Assembly: GCF_000142905.1 (NCBI RefSeq)
Contig: NW_013657668.1
Span: forward strand, 498,822-562,821
Direction of reading: 5' to 3'
Source: Thecamonas trahens ATCC 50062
Lineage: Eukaryota; Apusozoa; Apusomonadida; Apusomonadidae
Length of the DNA: 64,000 nucleotides
The notes below the pieces were generated by a model, which saw only the letters and a list, made by a program, of their open reading frames with translations, was not told the DNA's origin and searched no databases. A program made the translations under genes and the position numbers. Numbering within the stretch: position 1 is the stretch's first letter; each line of letters begins with the position of its first letter. Positions 48,763 to 61,260 of the stretch are shown piece by piece.

Positions 48763-51700
48763 ATGGCGGGAGCGCGTGTAGTATGGATGGTTATGGCATG
48801 GCTGTGCTTGCACATAGCCGGGGCAAGCTACTTTACCAAACACCAAGGTATGTTTTATGGGTGAGCCCCGGGCATACCTAAGTTGGCGCTCGGGCTAAAA
48901 GAACAGGCTTCGGGCATCCCCCAGTCGTTGTGTGGTCAACCAAACAACATTATCATTGTTTTTGAGAGGCGGGCCAACCAGCACCCACCCAGAGGCCTTG
49001 GGCGGCTTCTGGGCGGTGTGTGGAAGAAGGTGGAGGGTGAGACTTACACAGGAACGGCTTTCGTCATGCGCTTGGGGAGGTGGTGTGCTTGCAGAATATA
49101 CAAAGAGCGTTGGTGAGGCCATGTGGGTATCGCCCGAGTTGGCGGTTGGTCCGAGCGGAAGCGGAGCATTTTCCGCAGCCGCCACCAGCGGCAACGCAAC
49201 ATGGTGCACAGTGGCGCGTGGCATTGCTGCCGATGGCAGCGACCGGCTGCGATGTGGCGGGAGCATTGCCCTTGAGTTTGATGTAGAGACGACGGCGGCT
49301 TTTTCGGCGCGGGCAGCGGTGGTCCCGGCGGGCGGCTTTGGCACCGAGATGCTGGTCTCGATCACATTAGCCGGCGGTGAGCGACGGAGCTGGATACGCG
49401 ATGTGAGTGCGCCTGGCGCGACGGCACCGGAACATGAGACAGCAGCGCCGCTCATCGACATCCTTCCGCACTGTCTCCTCCTCCCGGCCGGAAAAGTGAT
49501 GATCGAGCTCGGCCTGACAGCACCTGGCATGGCGGTAGAGGCAGTGACACTGTCGACACTCATGCTGGCACCTGTTTTGGAGAGGGTGGTCGGATGCGAG
49601 GAGCGGATGGACGGGACGAGCCCAGTGTGTCCAACCGGCCCCGGGACTAGCATTGCGGTTCATGGCGCGCGATTGTGTGCGGATGCGGGCGCGGTGGTTG
49701 TGAAGTTCGGCGGATCGAGCGCAACTGTGATTGCGGTAGCCGAGGATGGGATGAGTGCGGAGATTCAGCTGCCAACTGTCGCGTATGGACCCACGACGCT
49801 TATGGCGATGGTCAATGATGGAATAGGACATCTGACGCTGCTGCCCGGGCTTCCGCTGATTGTGGCAGCGTCGCTCTCGCGGAGCTCGTCGCGGGTGGTG
49901 GTTGCGATGGAGGGCCACCGACTGGGACGAGGCGTTGTCGACGACTCGCAGGCCTGGCTGAGACTTGCGAGCGGGGTGGAGGAAGCGTGCGCCAATGTGA
50001 CGGGCGGGACGCCAAGCTTGGAGTCAGCCACCAGCCGGCTCGAGTGCTGGACAAATGAGGCAAGCGCGGTGGCGACGATCGGAGTGCGGGTAGCGGTGGG
50101 AAGCGCAAGCAGCCCGGTGCGATGGTTTGGCCCCAACGAGCGGCTTCGGCGCAAAGCAAAATGCGTCCTGACTGGCTGTGCCCATGGCGGCCGTTGTGAT
50201 GTCGCGACCGGCGCGTGCCGGTGCTCATGGCCATGGCTTGGAGCCTCATGCCGAAACGACGGGCGCTATCTTGTTGTGATCCCGATTTTGGCAATCTGGA
50301 CAGTCTCGCTGCTCGCGTTTGGACTTGTGCGGATTGCAGGCTGGATTGGTGACCGGAGCCACCGGCGGAATGTGAGTGCTTACTCGACGACCATGGGCGA
50401 GATGAGCGACGGGGCGATGATGGCGTCGACCATCGCGGTCTCGCTCGACGATCTTGATGTTGTCCGGACCGTCGGACAAGGCTCTTGCGGCAAGGTGTAT
50501 GTGGCGTTGTGGCGTGGGAGCGAGGTAGCTGTCAAGCGGTTCTTTGTCTCTATGCCGAGCGCTACGGTCAAGACCGAGTTTGCATCTGAGTCGATGATCA
50601 AGTTCCATGTCCGGCACCCGAACCTTGTGGCGCTCATCGGCGCGAGCGCCGAACCGGAGCGCGTTGCGCTTGTCCTCGAGTATGTGGCCAATGGGGCGCT
50701 CTTCGACATCCTTGGCAAGAAGACGATAGCGCTGTTGTGGGAGCGGCGGTTACTGTGGGCGTCGCAGCTTGCAGCCGCGATGGCCTTTCTGCACACGTCA
50801 CGGGTGGCGCACGGCGCGCTCTCTTCGTTCAACGTCCTCCTCAGCGCATCATGGGACATCAAAGTCTCCGACTTTGGCTTTGTGGCGACCAAGAAAGCGT
50901 CGGCGGCAGCGGCGGCGAGCCCCTTACCGATAGCGGGCGAGGATTGGATGGCACAGCAATGCGATATGAGCGTGCCCGGCCAGCCGGCGCTGTCTGGGAC
51001 GCAGACGAACGGATCGATGGCGCGGAGCGAGTCGGCCACAGCTGTCTCTTTGCGCGGGCTTCAAAGGCAGCCGGCCAAGCGCAAACGGCGGTGGACGTTC
51101 TTCCGCGTGGTGCCCGATGAGAGCGTGCCAGAGACCACGATTCACAACGCGTTCTGGAGCGCGCCCGAGGCACTACTAGGCGATGTCAGCGATCCGTATG
51201 CGGTTGATGTGTATGCGCTCGGAGTGGTGCTTTGGGAGCTCCTCTCACGGCGACCGCTGTACGCGGGCATGCATCCACTGACGGTTGTGCGCAACGTTCT
51301 GGATGTCGAGCTGCGGCCATCGACGTCGTCATTGCCGCCGGACGCGGTAGCGTGCAAGACGCTGCTGCGCCAATGCTGGGCGCCAGTCGGGCTTCAGCGG
51401 CCGACGGCCGACAAGATCAAGTCACAGTTTGAGCGACTGTACATCAACAAGCGGGGGGACAGAATGGGACGCCACCTGCGCCGTTCCACAAGGAGGTAGT
51501 GCCCAAGTCTGGATTTCTGTTTTCGGTCTCGGTCGGCGTGTGCAACGCAGCGGCATTTTACGAGCAGGCTGCCTCCGAGGTAGCCGAGTTTGACACGCAG
51601 CTGCTGCACTTGCGCTCGGCACTGGCGGCTGCAACCAAAGCGCACTCGGGCTTCTCAACCTCAGCCGACGCGCTGCTCTACACCTCGGTCTTTGGCTCGG

Positions 51701-54021
51701 CCAATGACGCCTTGGAGTTTCTCGCAGATGTGGCCACACTCACCTCGGAGCTTATCACGGTCGGCGACGGGACCGATCTCGCCAAGCGCGGCCTCAAGCT
51801 TGGAAGTAGCCAGGCTGTCAACTCGACCGAGCTGGGCCCGCAGCTCTCGAGCCAGCTCGGATCGGACATCCTCTCGCGAGGCAACATTACTGCCATGTCG
51901 GCACTCTCGCCGTCGTATCCGTCGGCGGGCACAATGATGCAGTCTAACGACATCCTCTCGTCGGCCTCTGTCGCAGGCCTGCCATCCATGGTCAACGCAG
52001 GCTCACCGGTTCCGAACGTGATCCGCTCAGGAACACCCGGACCAAGCCATTGGCGTCCTCCCAAGCCCACTACAGCCGGCCTCCACAACTCGGCATCGTC
52101 GTTGAGCTCGTCGTCATCATCCAGCTCGTCGTCATCGACATCGTCGCCATCGTCGTCATCGCAGTCATTGCCAAGGGAAGCCGAGTTGCAGTCGCGAGCC
52201 GGGCTCGAAAGTGGATCATGCTCGGACGAGGGGGTGGAGGGTCAGACCACGAGCTCAGACGTCGAGTCGGTCTCGGAAACCGAAACCGAGTCGGTGTCGG
52301 ACGAGCAAGGGACGGCTGATGAGGAGAACGAATCCTTCGGCGCTATGCGAGACGCAGTGACAGGCGCTTCTACCTTGCGTTCGATATCCAGCAGTCTGGG
52401 GAGTTCATGCGAGAGTGACCCGCGTGCGCTGACCTCGCCTATGATCGATGCCGGGATCATGGTGTTTGACTTGCGTCCTGGATCTCAGGCCAAGTCCAAG
52501 TCTCGGGCCAAGTCCAAGGCCAAGTCCAAGGCCAAGTCCAAGGCCAAGTCCAAGGCCAAGTCCAAGGCCAAGGCCAAGACCGATGGCGAGATACAGACTC
52601 ACTCAAAGTCGAGTGGCAAGTCTGCGCTGACACCCATGCTGTCTCCGATGAGCGATATGGCTTTGCCAGAGATGCCAGAGCTGCCAGAGCTACCAAAGCC
52701 CCCGACCAGCAGACGGCGGCGGAAGAGGCAGAGTCGCTGGTCAACCTCGAATCAGCGGACAATGCGGCGCCCGCTGACGCCGCCGTCTCGATCAGCAATC
52801 TCGTGCACGTCGTTGCTGTCGTCGGTGCCATCACTGGCACTGTCCAGAGTTGGGCCGGCGCCGACTGACCGACCGCAACTTCCTGTGGCGGTTGTTTGCG
52901 CAGCAGGCTCGGCAACGGTCATGGACGATCGCAGCGTGCAGGGTGCGTTTCTGCGCGAGGCCGAGATGATGGCGCGAATGCTGGTGGTGCCGGCACTGCT
53001 ATTCTCGACGAGCTTTTCGCGGTCGCTCGATCTCCTGGACGCCAAGATCTCCGACTCGCTACCCAAACCGGTCGTGTGCAGCCTTACTGCCGAACTGGTG
53101 ATGATGTCACGACAGCTGCCTGCAACAGCGACATGGCACCTGCTAGCTGACCAGCTGGTGCCCAACTCACAGGTTCACTTTAACTCGGTGCTGTTCGAGG
53201 GTTTCAACGGGACGCTCGTTCCGCCTCCGACCACGGTGATGGGCTGGTCTGGCGACGATCGGGCTCATGCGAGGGCGTACCGAGTTTTTGTAGCACAAGT
53301 CCGCCCGCTAGTTGCTGTCACGTACAAACTGCGTGTCGCGCTCCGTGGTCGTGCTGCTCTGCTCCACTCTGTCAGCCACGAGAACCTGCTGCCATTTGTG
53401 GGCGCGGTGACCCTCGGCCCACAGGTGTCACTTGTCTACGCCCGATGGGGCATCTTTGCGCCGCTCGATAGGGTCATCAACAACGTTGTTCTCTCCAGCT
53501 CGCCGGACCGGATGCTGACCAACATGCTGCGCGGGATGGTGCTTGGGCTCGCGGCACTGCATGGCGCAGGAGTCATCCACGGTATGCTTTCACCGGACCA
53601 CGTCCTTGTCTCGCCGACAGGCACCATCAAGCTCATGATGTATGGTATGGAGGCGATTCTGGCCCACACGGCGCCGCGGCTCGTTGCCACCAAGGACATT
53701 TGCCTGGCACCCGAGGTGGTGATGGGCGAAAGGGCGAAGCCTGCCGCCGACATCTACGCCTTTGGCGTTCTCGCCATCTGGCTCCTCAACGGCCGCCAAC
53801 CGTTTGCCAACCACTCACTCCACGAGTTTATCGCCGAAGTCACTGGGCCCGCGATTGATTCGCCACCCGAGCTGGTCCTTGGGGGCGACGCCAACCTCAT
53901 TCCCTCGCTTGCATCCGCACTGTCGATGGCGACATGTCGAGCGCCAAGCATGCGGCCAACGGCGCCGACGCTGGCGACGGTGCTGACCAGCGTTGACTCG
54001 CTATATCAAGAGAGCCACTAG
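48763..54021 (+). CDS. Receptor with two tandem pseudokinase domains (2 exons, several one-base breaks)
   Basis: Exon 1 (48763-48860) encodes a signal peptide, MAGARVVWMVMAWLCLHIAG. A GTGAGC donor leads to an AG at 48906 or 48924; both keep frame with exon 2. Ectodomain: IPT/TIG-like segment (GTSIAVHGARLC…) and an EGF-like CxxxGCAHGGRCDVATGACRC. Then TM YLVVIPILAIWTVSLLAFGL. Kinase-like domain 1 (50449-51420) has GQGSCGKVY, VAVKRF and SDFGF, but HRD reads HGA. The frame breaks in the G6 run 51453-51458; one added G continues it. A Ser/Glu linker with a KSKAKS array follows. Kinase-like domain 2 (about 53200-54000) has HGM for HRD and MYG for DFG. About 1,731 aa. Likely TKL-derived, catalytically dead, scaffold-type signalling. 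The region 52704-52920 probably sits in a wrong frame. Confidence 0.65.
52490..52580 (+). repeat. gccaagtccaag 12-bp repeat encoding KSKAKS array
   Basis: About seven near-perfect repeats of aagtccaaggcc encode alternating Lys-Ser-Lys-Ala between the two pseudokinase domains: a strongly basic, probably disordered segment. Confidence 0.85.
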
Positions 54022-54079
54022 CTGTGCGGTCGCTCGGACGTGTAGTTGCGAGCCTCAAAGTGAACCATCACCGACGGGT

Positions 54080-57000
54080 TTAAGCGTTTGCGCCACGAAG
54101 CGCCCAGAGCGCGAGCGACGAGACGTCGAGCTCGTAGATGACAGGCGCGAGCCGGGAGACGAGTAGGAAGCTCGAGTCATCAGGCACATCGAGCGCGAGA
54201 ACGGGAATGAGGCCTTGCTCGTGATGGACGTTGACGGTATCACCGGCGCCCCGTGATGCGGCGGCGGCCGACGTGTCGCGGAGAACACGCCGGCTCTGTG
54301 CCGCCTGGACCATAAACGGCTTTTCGCGCGAGTCCCAAAGGGTGAGCCGCGCAGGGTTCCCGGCCGCGCCAGCCCAGTGTGAGGCGAGCAAGCCCGAGCC
54401 CGAGACACAGAGACCACGCGGAGTCGCTGTGCCAGGCGCAGGCATCTCCTGGATCTGTACCAGCTTGGGCAGGCTTGCATCGCTGTCTAGAGCCAGCGTA
54501 ACGACCCGCAACGGCTCGCCACGCTCGCCGCAGGCCAGCGCCGAAATACGCTGATTCGGAAGGATAGCAAGGTGCGTGACGCCACCAAGCTTGGCGCTTG
54601 CCACCAGCGACCAGCCGGTGCCGTCGGCAAGGAGGAGCCACACGACAACACTTTTGGCCGAGGCTGTGACCATACGCCAGTCAGCAAGCGGTGCCAGCGC
54701 GTGGATGAGCTCGCCAAACTCGGCAAATCGGTACTGCGCGAGCGCGGGGAGCGACGGGTCGGCCTTTAGGGCAACCCGTGCCCCGGTCGACGTCTTGTAG
54801 TCAAGGACTGAGCCTTCGATGAGGACCAGGACCCGCTTCTTGGGCAGGGCCACAAGCGCCTTGACGGTCGGGTCGCGCCGGCCGATCGGGTGCTCATCGC
54901 TCGGAGCTCCGCCGGCGCTGCCGGCCGACGACCGCACATACGTCGAGCGGTCGAGTGTCCGCACCAGATGCCACTTGATGACCTCACCCGACCGAGGGTC
55001 GCGAGCGACAACCTGGAGGACGAGGACGTCGCCTGCAGCTGTGCCGACTAGAAGCGCGCCCCGGTCCGACTCAGCAACGGCAGTGACCGGCGAGTCGTAT
55101 CCAGGAAACGGGCCGACAGCGACGGCGTGAGCACTTGCGGCTGCGCCGCGGGAAGCCTGTGCGCTGGCGCGCTCGGCCACTTCTTCCGGCGAGAGCACCT
55201 CGGTGACAGCAGACGTCGGCGGGAGATCGCTTGGCGGGCGATAGACAACACAGCTACCGTTGGTCATGCCGAGCACGATGCGGCCGTCGACAAGTTCGAG
55301 CGCGGTGGTGACAGGCGCCGGGAGGGAGAATCCAAACTGGGCCACACGCTTGAAGGCCAGCGACTTGTAGAGCAAGTGTGGCGATCGATCGCGCAGGAGC
55401 TTGCGGCAGAGGCTGTTGTGGTACGAGTCGGCGAGGCCATTCCATACAAGATTCCGCAAACGGAGCTTGGCCAGTGCGTCGAGGTCTTCGCCGACGGCCT
55501 CGAGTTCGAGTGCGTTAGTAGTAGCAAGCGCAGCGTCGACGTCGGCAAGTGCAGCGAGCTCGTCGGGCGCAGCTGGGCCGTTAAACGAGATGTCGCATGC
55601 AAAGATGAGCGGATTGGCGGCAAAGGCCTGCGCAAGCTCGACGAGGACCGGGCCAGAGACGCGGTTCCACGCAATGTTGACTGAAACGACGGCCGAGGTG
55701 TGAGGAAGAACCTTAGCCACGTTGCGGACAATAGGGTCGCGGAGGTCGGCACCGGAAAGATCCATCCGCAGCCGCTTGGCGTACTTGTTGAGCTGAGTGA
55801 GGGCTTGCGGCGGGACCAGGAGCGAGAGGCCAAACTGGAGCCGCGGCTCAAGCTGCGACCAGACCAGGTCCGGCTGGCCGTGGAGGAAGAACCGCGGGTC
55901 GAGCGGGACGTGGTGCTCGGCGTCGAGAAGGCCGGCACCGAGTTGTTCGGGCAGGGCCAGGTACGAGAGCGAGCGGCACCGGGCCTCAATGTCGACGACA
56001 ACAGCGAGTGGGACGTTGGCGCAGCCGCGGAGGTCGAGCCGGCAAATCGAGGCAGCGGCGAGCTTGGCCACCGAGCCGACGGTGACAAGCTTGGAACAGT
56101 ATGAGACGTCGAGCCACTGCAGGTGGTCACAGCGACCGATGATGCGGGCGAGCGACTTGTCGTCGAGCTCAACGCAATGGGCAAGGACAAGCTTGCGGAA
56201 GAGGGTGCCGACAAGGGCCTTGAGAACCTCGCGCTGGAGCTTGGCCGGGAATGAGAAGAGGCCAAAGTTAAGGCGCTCCACAAAAGCCTCTTTGAAGAGA
56301 GGAAGGCGGAGGGCACGGAAAGGGCGCAGGTCAGAGCGCGAGAAGAGCGCGGTGACGGCGGCGTCGGCCTGCTCGTGGGCGAGATCGTTGAGCTCGGACC
56401 GGAGGTCGGCCGGTGAGACCATGGTGAGGTCAGCCCAAAGCGAGGAGGTTCGCTCGTCGGCGGTGGTCACCACCCGGCACTGTTGTTCGCGACGGACGAC
56501 GAGCGAGGGCGTGAGCGTGACCAGGCCGCGCCGGCCGCGCTTGTACTGTGACTCGGTGAGAAGGTGGAACCGCGCCCACGGGTTCATGGCCTCCTGGAAG
56601 GCGCGTGCATAGAGGGTCATGAGCTCGTGCTCAACAGCACCCAAAAGCTGCATGTGTGTGACGCGTGAGCCGCGGAGAACTTCCTGGATGAGAGTGATCT
56701 TGTGGTAAAGGACGTGGACGAGGCCGGGCTTGAAGAGCACGTCGAGTGTCGGCTTGCCTTCGGTATCGGCCATGTCCTTGCGGACATGCGGCAGCTCAAA
56801 CGAGGCCATGCGGGCGTCGATGGCCTCGAGCACGTCGACCCAGACGTCGAGAAGCGCGTCCGCGTGGACCGAATACAGCATGTAGTCGCGAAGGTCAGCG
56901 TCGACGGCGTCGTGCATCTCTTGCATGCAAAACAGAATGCACTTGAGGCGCGGGATGCGCTTGGAAAAGAAGCCCGACTTGGTGACAGCCGAAACGAACG

Positions 57001-60000
57001 AGTGATCGTTGTCGATGGGCACGATGCGGTAGGCCAGTTGCTCGGGGTCAACCGCTTCGCACACGTAGTTGTCCTCTTTGCCGTCTTCGGGATTGGTGAC
57101 GAGCGCGAGCAATACTTGCTGGGTAAACGAAAACGGGTCGTAGGAGATCGGGGTGTCGACTCGCGAGAGGGCAGCATCGTAGTTTTCGACGTTGTGACCG
57201 GCCGAGGCCCAGAGTTGCTTGAGTGTTGGGCCGGCGACAGTCTCGGACACGAGAAAGTAGTGGGCCTCGGCGCCAAAGTAGAGCTTGATGACGTCGACCC
57301 GCGGGGTGCCACCGGGATGTGGCGATGCGTTCGTACGGTTACCGCGGAAGAGGACCCGGCCGATGACGTGGACCGCGAGTTCCATGGCCGGCAGCTCCGG
57401 GTCGAGCTTAAAGTGAAAGTTGCCGACAGTGGCAACGGCACGGACACCGTGGTCGTAGGCACGGGTGACGGTGGAGCCAGAAAAGAGCTGCGCCACGGCG
57501 TCCGGACGGAGCTTCCGGACCTCATCGGAGCAAGCCGAGTAAAAGTAGGCACCGTTGTCCTCGGCAGCGGCGGCGGCGCAGAACGCATCGCGCGAGTCGA
57601 GAAAGTCGCGCCACCTCGGCATCTCGGCACGATGGGCCGAGATGCCGAGCGAGCACCACGAGGTGACAGAGCCCATACCGAGGCCAAATCCGGTGTACAC
57701 AGCATTGGGATCGAGCTGGCCAAACGAGTACATGACGTCGGAAATGTCATCGAGCGACGCCCGCCACCGCGTCTCGGTCAGGTACCCCAAGTCGCGGAAA
57801 GGGAGGCGGACAAGGGTACCTGGCTCGAATACGGGCTTGGACTCGCGAGCAAGTGTCTCGATCATGCCCGTCACAAAGTGAGAGGCCATGGTCTGGATGG
57901 GGCAGAGAACTTTGGCTACAAGCTCGCGGATCTCAGCCACTAGCTTTGGCGTCGCCATGCTTGGGAGAAGCACGTCGTTCTCCTCGCCTCGCGCGAGCTG
58001 GGCCACCATCCGAAGGCCAAGCGCAAAGCCAAAAGCATGGACCAGCGCGTCGCGAACAGCAACGTTAAAGACGCCGGCGTCATAGAGCGCGTCGAGGCGG
58101 GCGAGAGTCGAGACGGCAGACACGCCGAAGAAGAGCGCGAGACCGTCCACAAGCAGCATGGGAAAGCGCTGCAGGTCGGTCTTGACGTCGACCGTCACCT
58201 CGGCATCCGGTACCAACAGAGCACGGTCGACGAGCCACGGTGAGAACGTGCGCTCTGCGCCGGTGTTCTTGGCGAGGGCAAGGAGCGCATACGCCCGGCG
58301 GACTGGAGTGTCGGGGTGGAGGGCGAGAGCGGCATCTTCACACACAGCGACGCCTGCCTCTGTCTCGACAAGCGTGGCCATGAGGCGGCGATCAAAGAAT
58401 GCGTCGAGCGCCTTCTTGTATGAGGTGAAGAGATTGGCGTCACCTGCAATGTACGCAGCTGTCCGCAGCGAGTGCGCGATCGGATCAAGATAGTCCGAGT
58501 CGAGTGGCGGGGTCAGGAGCGAAATGAGCTCGCGGCGCTGCTTCGCTACAAGCGAAGCGGGCGTAGCCCGTGTGACAAGCGGCGAGAGCGCGGCCTCATC
58601 GAGGCGGAAGCCGCGCGGCGACCACGACGAGACCGGCCCGAGCTGGTATCCGGTCTCGCCGACAGTGAGCAGGAAGAGCTCGAGGAGATGTGCGAGTCGC
58701 AGAAAGTAGTCATCCCGTCCACCGGCGGGGAGGGAGGGGCATTCAGGCGCGAGTACGATATCGGGCTCGACGAGAAACACAATGTCCAGGTCGGAGAACG
58801 GAGCCATCTCGCCACGGGCCACCGAGCCGAGGCCAACCAAAGTAAAGGCAGACGGCGGAATGCCCAGGATGAGGGTGGCTTTTTCAAGAAGGAGCTCAAG
58901 GAAGGCCATGGCAAGCGCGTGGAAGACATCGTGGACAATAAACGCGCCCCGCGGGCCGGCCACACTCGCCTGGAGCGCCGGAGCCTGGAGGACGCTCACG
59001 ACAAACGAAGCGACGTCAAGCGGGCCGGCGAGGACGGCAGCAAGCTCATCGTCAAGCGGGAGACTGTCAAGGCGGGTTGCCACCTTGCGAAGGTAATACG
59101 GCGGGAGGACGTCGGGGAGCGGGTCGTGGAGCAGAGAGCAACCACTAAGCTCGCCGCCGGCGACAAGCGCAGTGGCAGCGCGGATGAAAGAGAGAATACC
59201 GCGGTGCTCGCGGACCTCCGCGGCAGCGAGCTCTGCTGCTGCAGCAGCGGCTACATCATCGTCACGCAGGCGTGCGCGCTCGGCAGCGAGACAAGAGGAT
59301 TGCGACGCCAGCTCGGGATAAGCGGTGACCAGCTCGCTGGCGGCGTCCAGGACCGAAGCTGCTGAATCGAAACGGTGGAGGCGGATCATGGTGTGAGTCA
59401 TAAAGAGGAGGCGGTCAAAGGCGGTGTGCAACTCTGCCGGGGAAGTAAGGACCGACGGGACGAGCGATAGGCTCAAGGTCGTTAGCGAGAGTGGGACAGG
59501 ATTGGTCACGGCCGCGCTGACGTAGTGGGAGAGGACCGATGTGAAGGCTGCCTCGGTGACCACCAGCAGCAGACTGTTTGGAGCTGCCATGTCCAGATCA
59601 CGGACCGAGGTGGCGTCAGAGTTGATCGGGGCGGTGTCGACTGCGTCGGCGAGGAGGCTGTCCAGAATGGTGACGGCCTCGGAAATAAAGAGCGCCGCGA
59701 GGCGGGTGCTGCTAAGGTAGCCGCGGCTGATCGAGAGTGCCAGGGCAGAGACGGCGAGGGCGCCAAGGTGCTCGCCCTCGAGCGCCAGAAAGTAGGCACG
59801 GAGGCGCCGGATGGTCGGCAGGCTCGAAAGCGCAGCATGTGACGACAACTTGCAGGCCAAGACAAGGATCGGCATCGAGACGGCGCCGTCATTGACGTTG
59901 GCGGCAAGCTCGAACGGAATGATGGCGCGAGTGAGGCATCTGGCAAGAGCTGCAAAGATCGCCGTAAGACTAGCATGGGCTGTGTCAAGACGCATCAGCG

Positions 60001-60690
60001 CGTCATCAACCAGCGAGCCACAAAGATCCTCGACAAGATGCTCGCGGATGGCGCGCGATGCGTCACTTGCGAGCCACGCCTTGACCAGCGGAAGAAACAG
60101 GTCGCCGAGTGGTAGGCACGGGGCCAAGTCGGCAGGGCACTCGCCTGAGAAACAGGCTCGAAGTACAGCCAGCATGTCAAGCGGGTTGTCCAGCGACGAG
60201 ACGATCTCGGCAACGATGTCACTTGCCGTTAAGCCGTCAGGCGTTTCGGTGAGCGCCGTAAGTGCAACAAGGTCAGCAGGATGCGGGACAGAGTAGGTGT
60301 CGAGCGGCGGTACAACGTGTACGTCGCCGGTTGCGTTGTTCACGACCACAGCATCGGGCCCAAGCGAGCCATGCGCACGGCCGGAGGCGTGAAGAGCAGC
60401 GAGGGCAGCAGCAAGTTGGGCAAAGACGCACGCGCGGGCGAGCGGCAACGGATGCGATTCTATAAAGTCTGCTAACGGCACAGCAGCGGGGGAGGCCATG
60501 GAAAGATGCCCATGGTCATGTCTGTCTCTGGGTGGGTAACGGTGGCAGCGCGGGCTGGGAAGGCCAGAGCCGGCAGCGGGTCCGTCCCGGCAACGATGAC
60601 CACGGGCACGTCATTGAGCGACGCGACCAATGCCGAGGAAGCGGCTGGGTGCGGGGAGGGGAACGAGAGTGTATCCCATGGTATTGACAT
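54080..60690 (-). CDS. Kinase-like / DUF294-type nucleotidyltransferase / PI-kinase-like / LRR / beta-propeller protein
   Basis: About 2,203 aa with one base restored at 60499-60501; without it the frame starts at 60499 (2,139 aa). Start ATG 60690 (MSIPWDTLSFPSPHPAASSA). N-terminal kinase-like lobe: LAALHASGRAHGSLGPDAVV, with HRD replaced by HGS. Nucleotidyltransferase motif GLGSVARGEMAPFSDLDIVF (about 620-640) keeps the GS…DxD metal site. The central block has GNFHFKLDPE, then NPEDGKEDNYVCE and VPIDNDHSFV (about 1090-1230), reminiscent of the PI3K/PI4K/actin-fragmin-kinase-like catalytic and metal loops. AMN1/F-box-type LRRs (WLDVSYCSKL, LDLRGCANV; about 1500-1700) and a C-terminal beta-propeller (ALLVGTAAGDVLVL) follow. 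No TM segment. Probably an intracellular signalling or effector protein; substrate unknown. Confidence 0.65.
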
Positions 60691-60745
60691 GGCAAGAGAG
60701 AGAGAGAGAGAGTGTGTGTGTGTGTGCGTGCGTGTGGGTGGAGGG
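60691..60745. repeat. (GA)n(GT)n microsatellite at start codon
   Basis: gagagagagagagag followed by tgtgtgtgtgtg abuts the start codon of the preceding leftward gene. On its coding strand this is CA then CT repeats ending 4-5 nt before the ATG. Confidence 0.8.
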
Positions 60746-60929
60746 AGAGGGAGAGCGGTGGATATGCTTGTGCCCACGTGCCGGTTGTGGCTGACGGCTG
60801 TGGCTGACAGTCACACACACATTTACGGCGACATGGCGAGCGACGGCAGAGGAAACGGCAGTGCACTCTACTCGGTTGGGATAGGAGGGCTCGGGGGTGG
60901 AGAGGCTGGTGTCGTTGGCGATGGTGATG

Positions 60930-61260
60930 AGCCATGGCATGGGAGGGGGGATTGTGGCTGGGATAGGAGTGATGATGGTGGAGCAGTGGATGAGGGTGGT
61001 GGTTTGTGGTGATCGGACGTACTGAGTATGGTAGGGGGGACAAGGGGGGTCAAGACGTGGGTGGCGTGGCGGGCGACAGGGTGGTAAGTATGGGGAGTGA
61101 GCGTGCGGATTGATGTGGATGGGTATGGTAAGGCTGATGGCTGTGTGTGACGTGTGTGCGATGAGGGAGCCGGGTACTTGGGCGGCAGGGGGAGGAGGGC
61201 GGACGGATTGGATTGAGATGGACGTCGATGAAGACGATCGCTTGAGATTGGAAGAGGAGG
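60930..61260. repeat. Subtelomeric duplication, copy A
   Basis: Shares with copy B (62380-62700, offset about 1,446 bp) words such as gagtatggtagggggga (61024 and 62470), gacgtgggtg, gggtacttggcggcag-like text and gttggat/gttgaac-type ends in the same order. Identity is imperfect, so the duplication is old. Confidence 0.65.

Noticed and set aside
6285-51458. Programmed -1 frameshifting at the gene breaks
   Set aside because: No common slippery heptamer or downstream structure, and the sites are mostly unrelated GC homopolymers; base under-calling is simpler.
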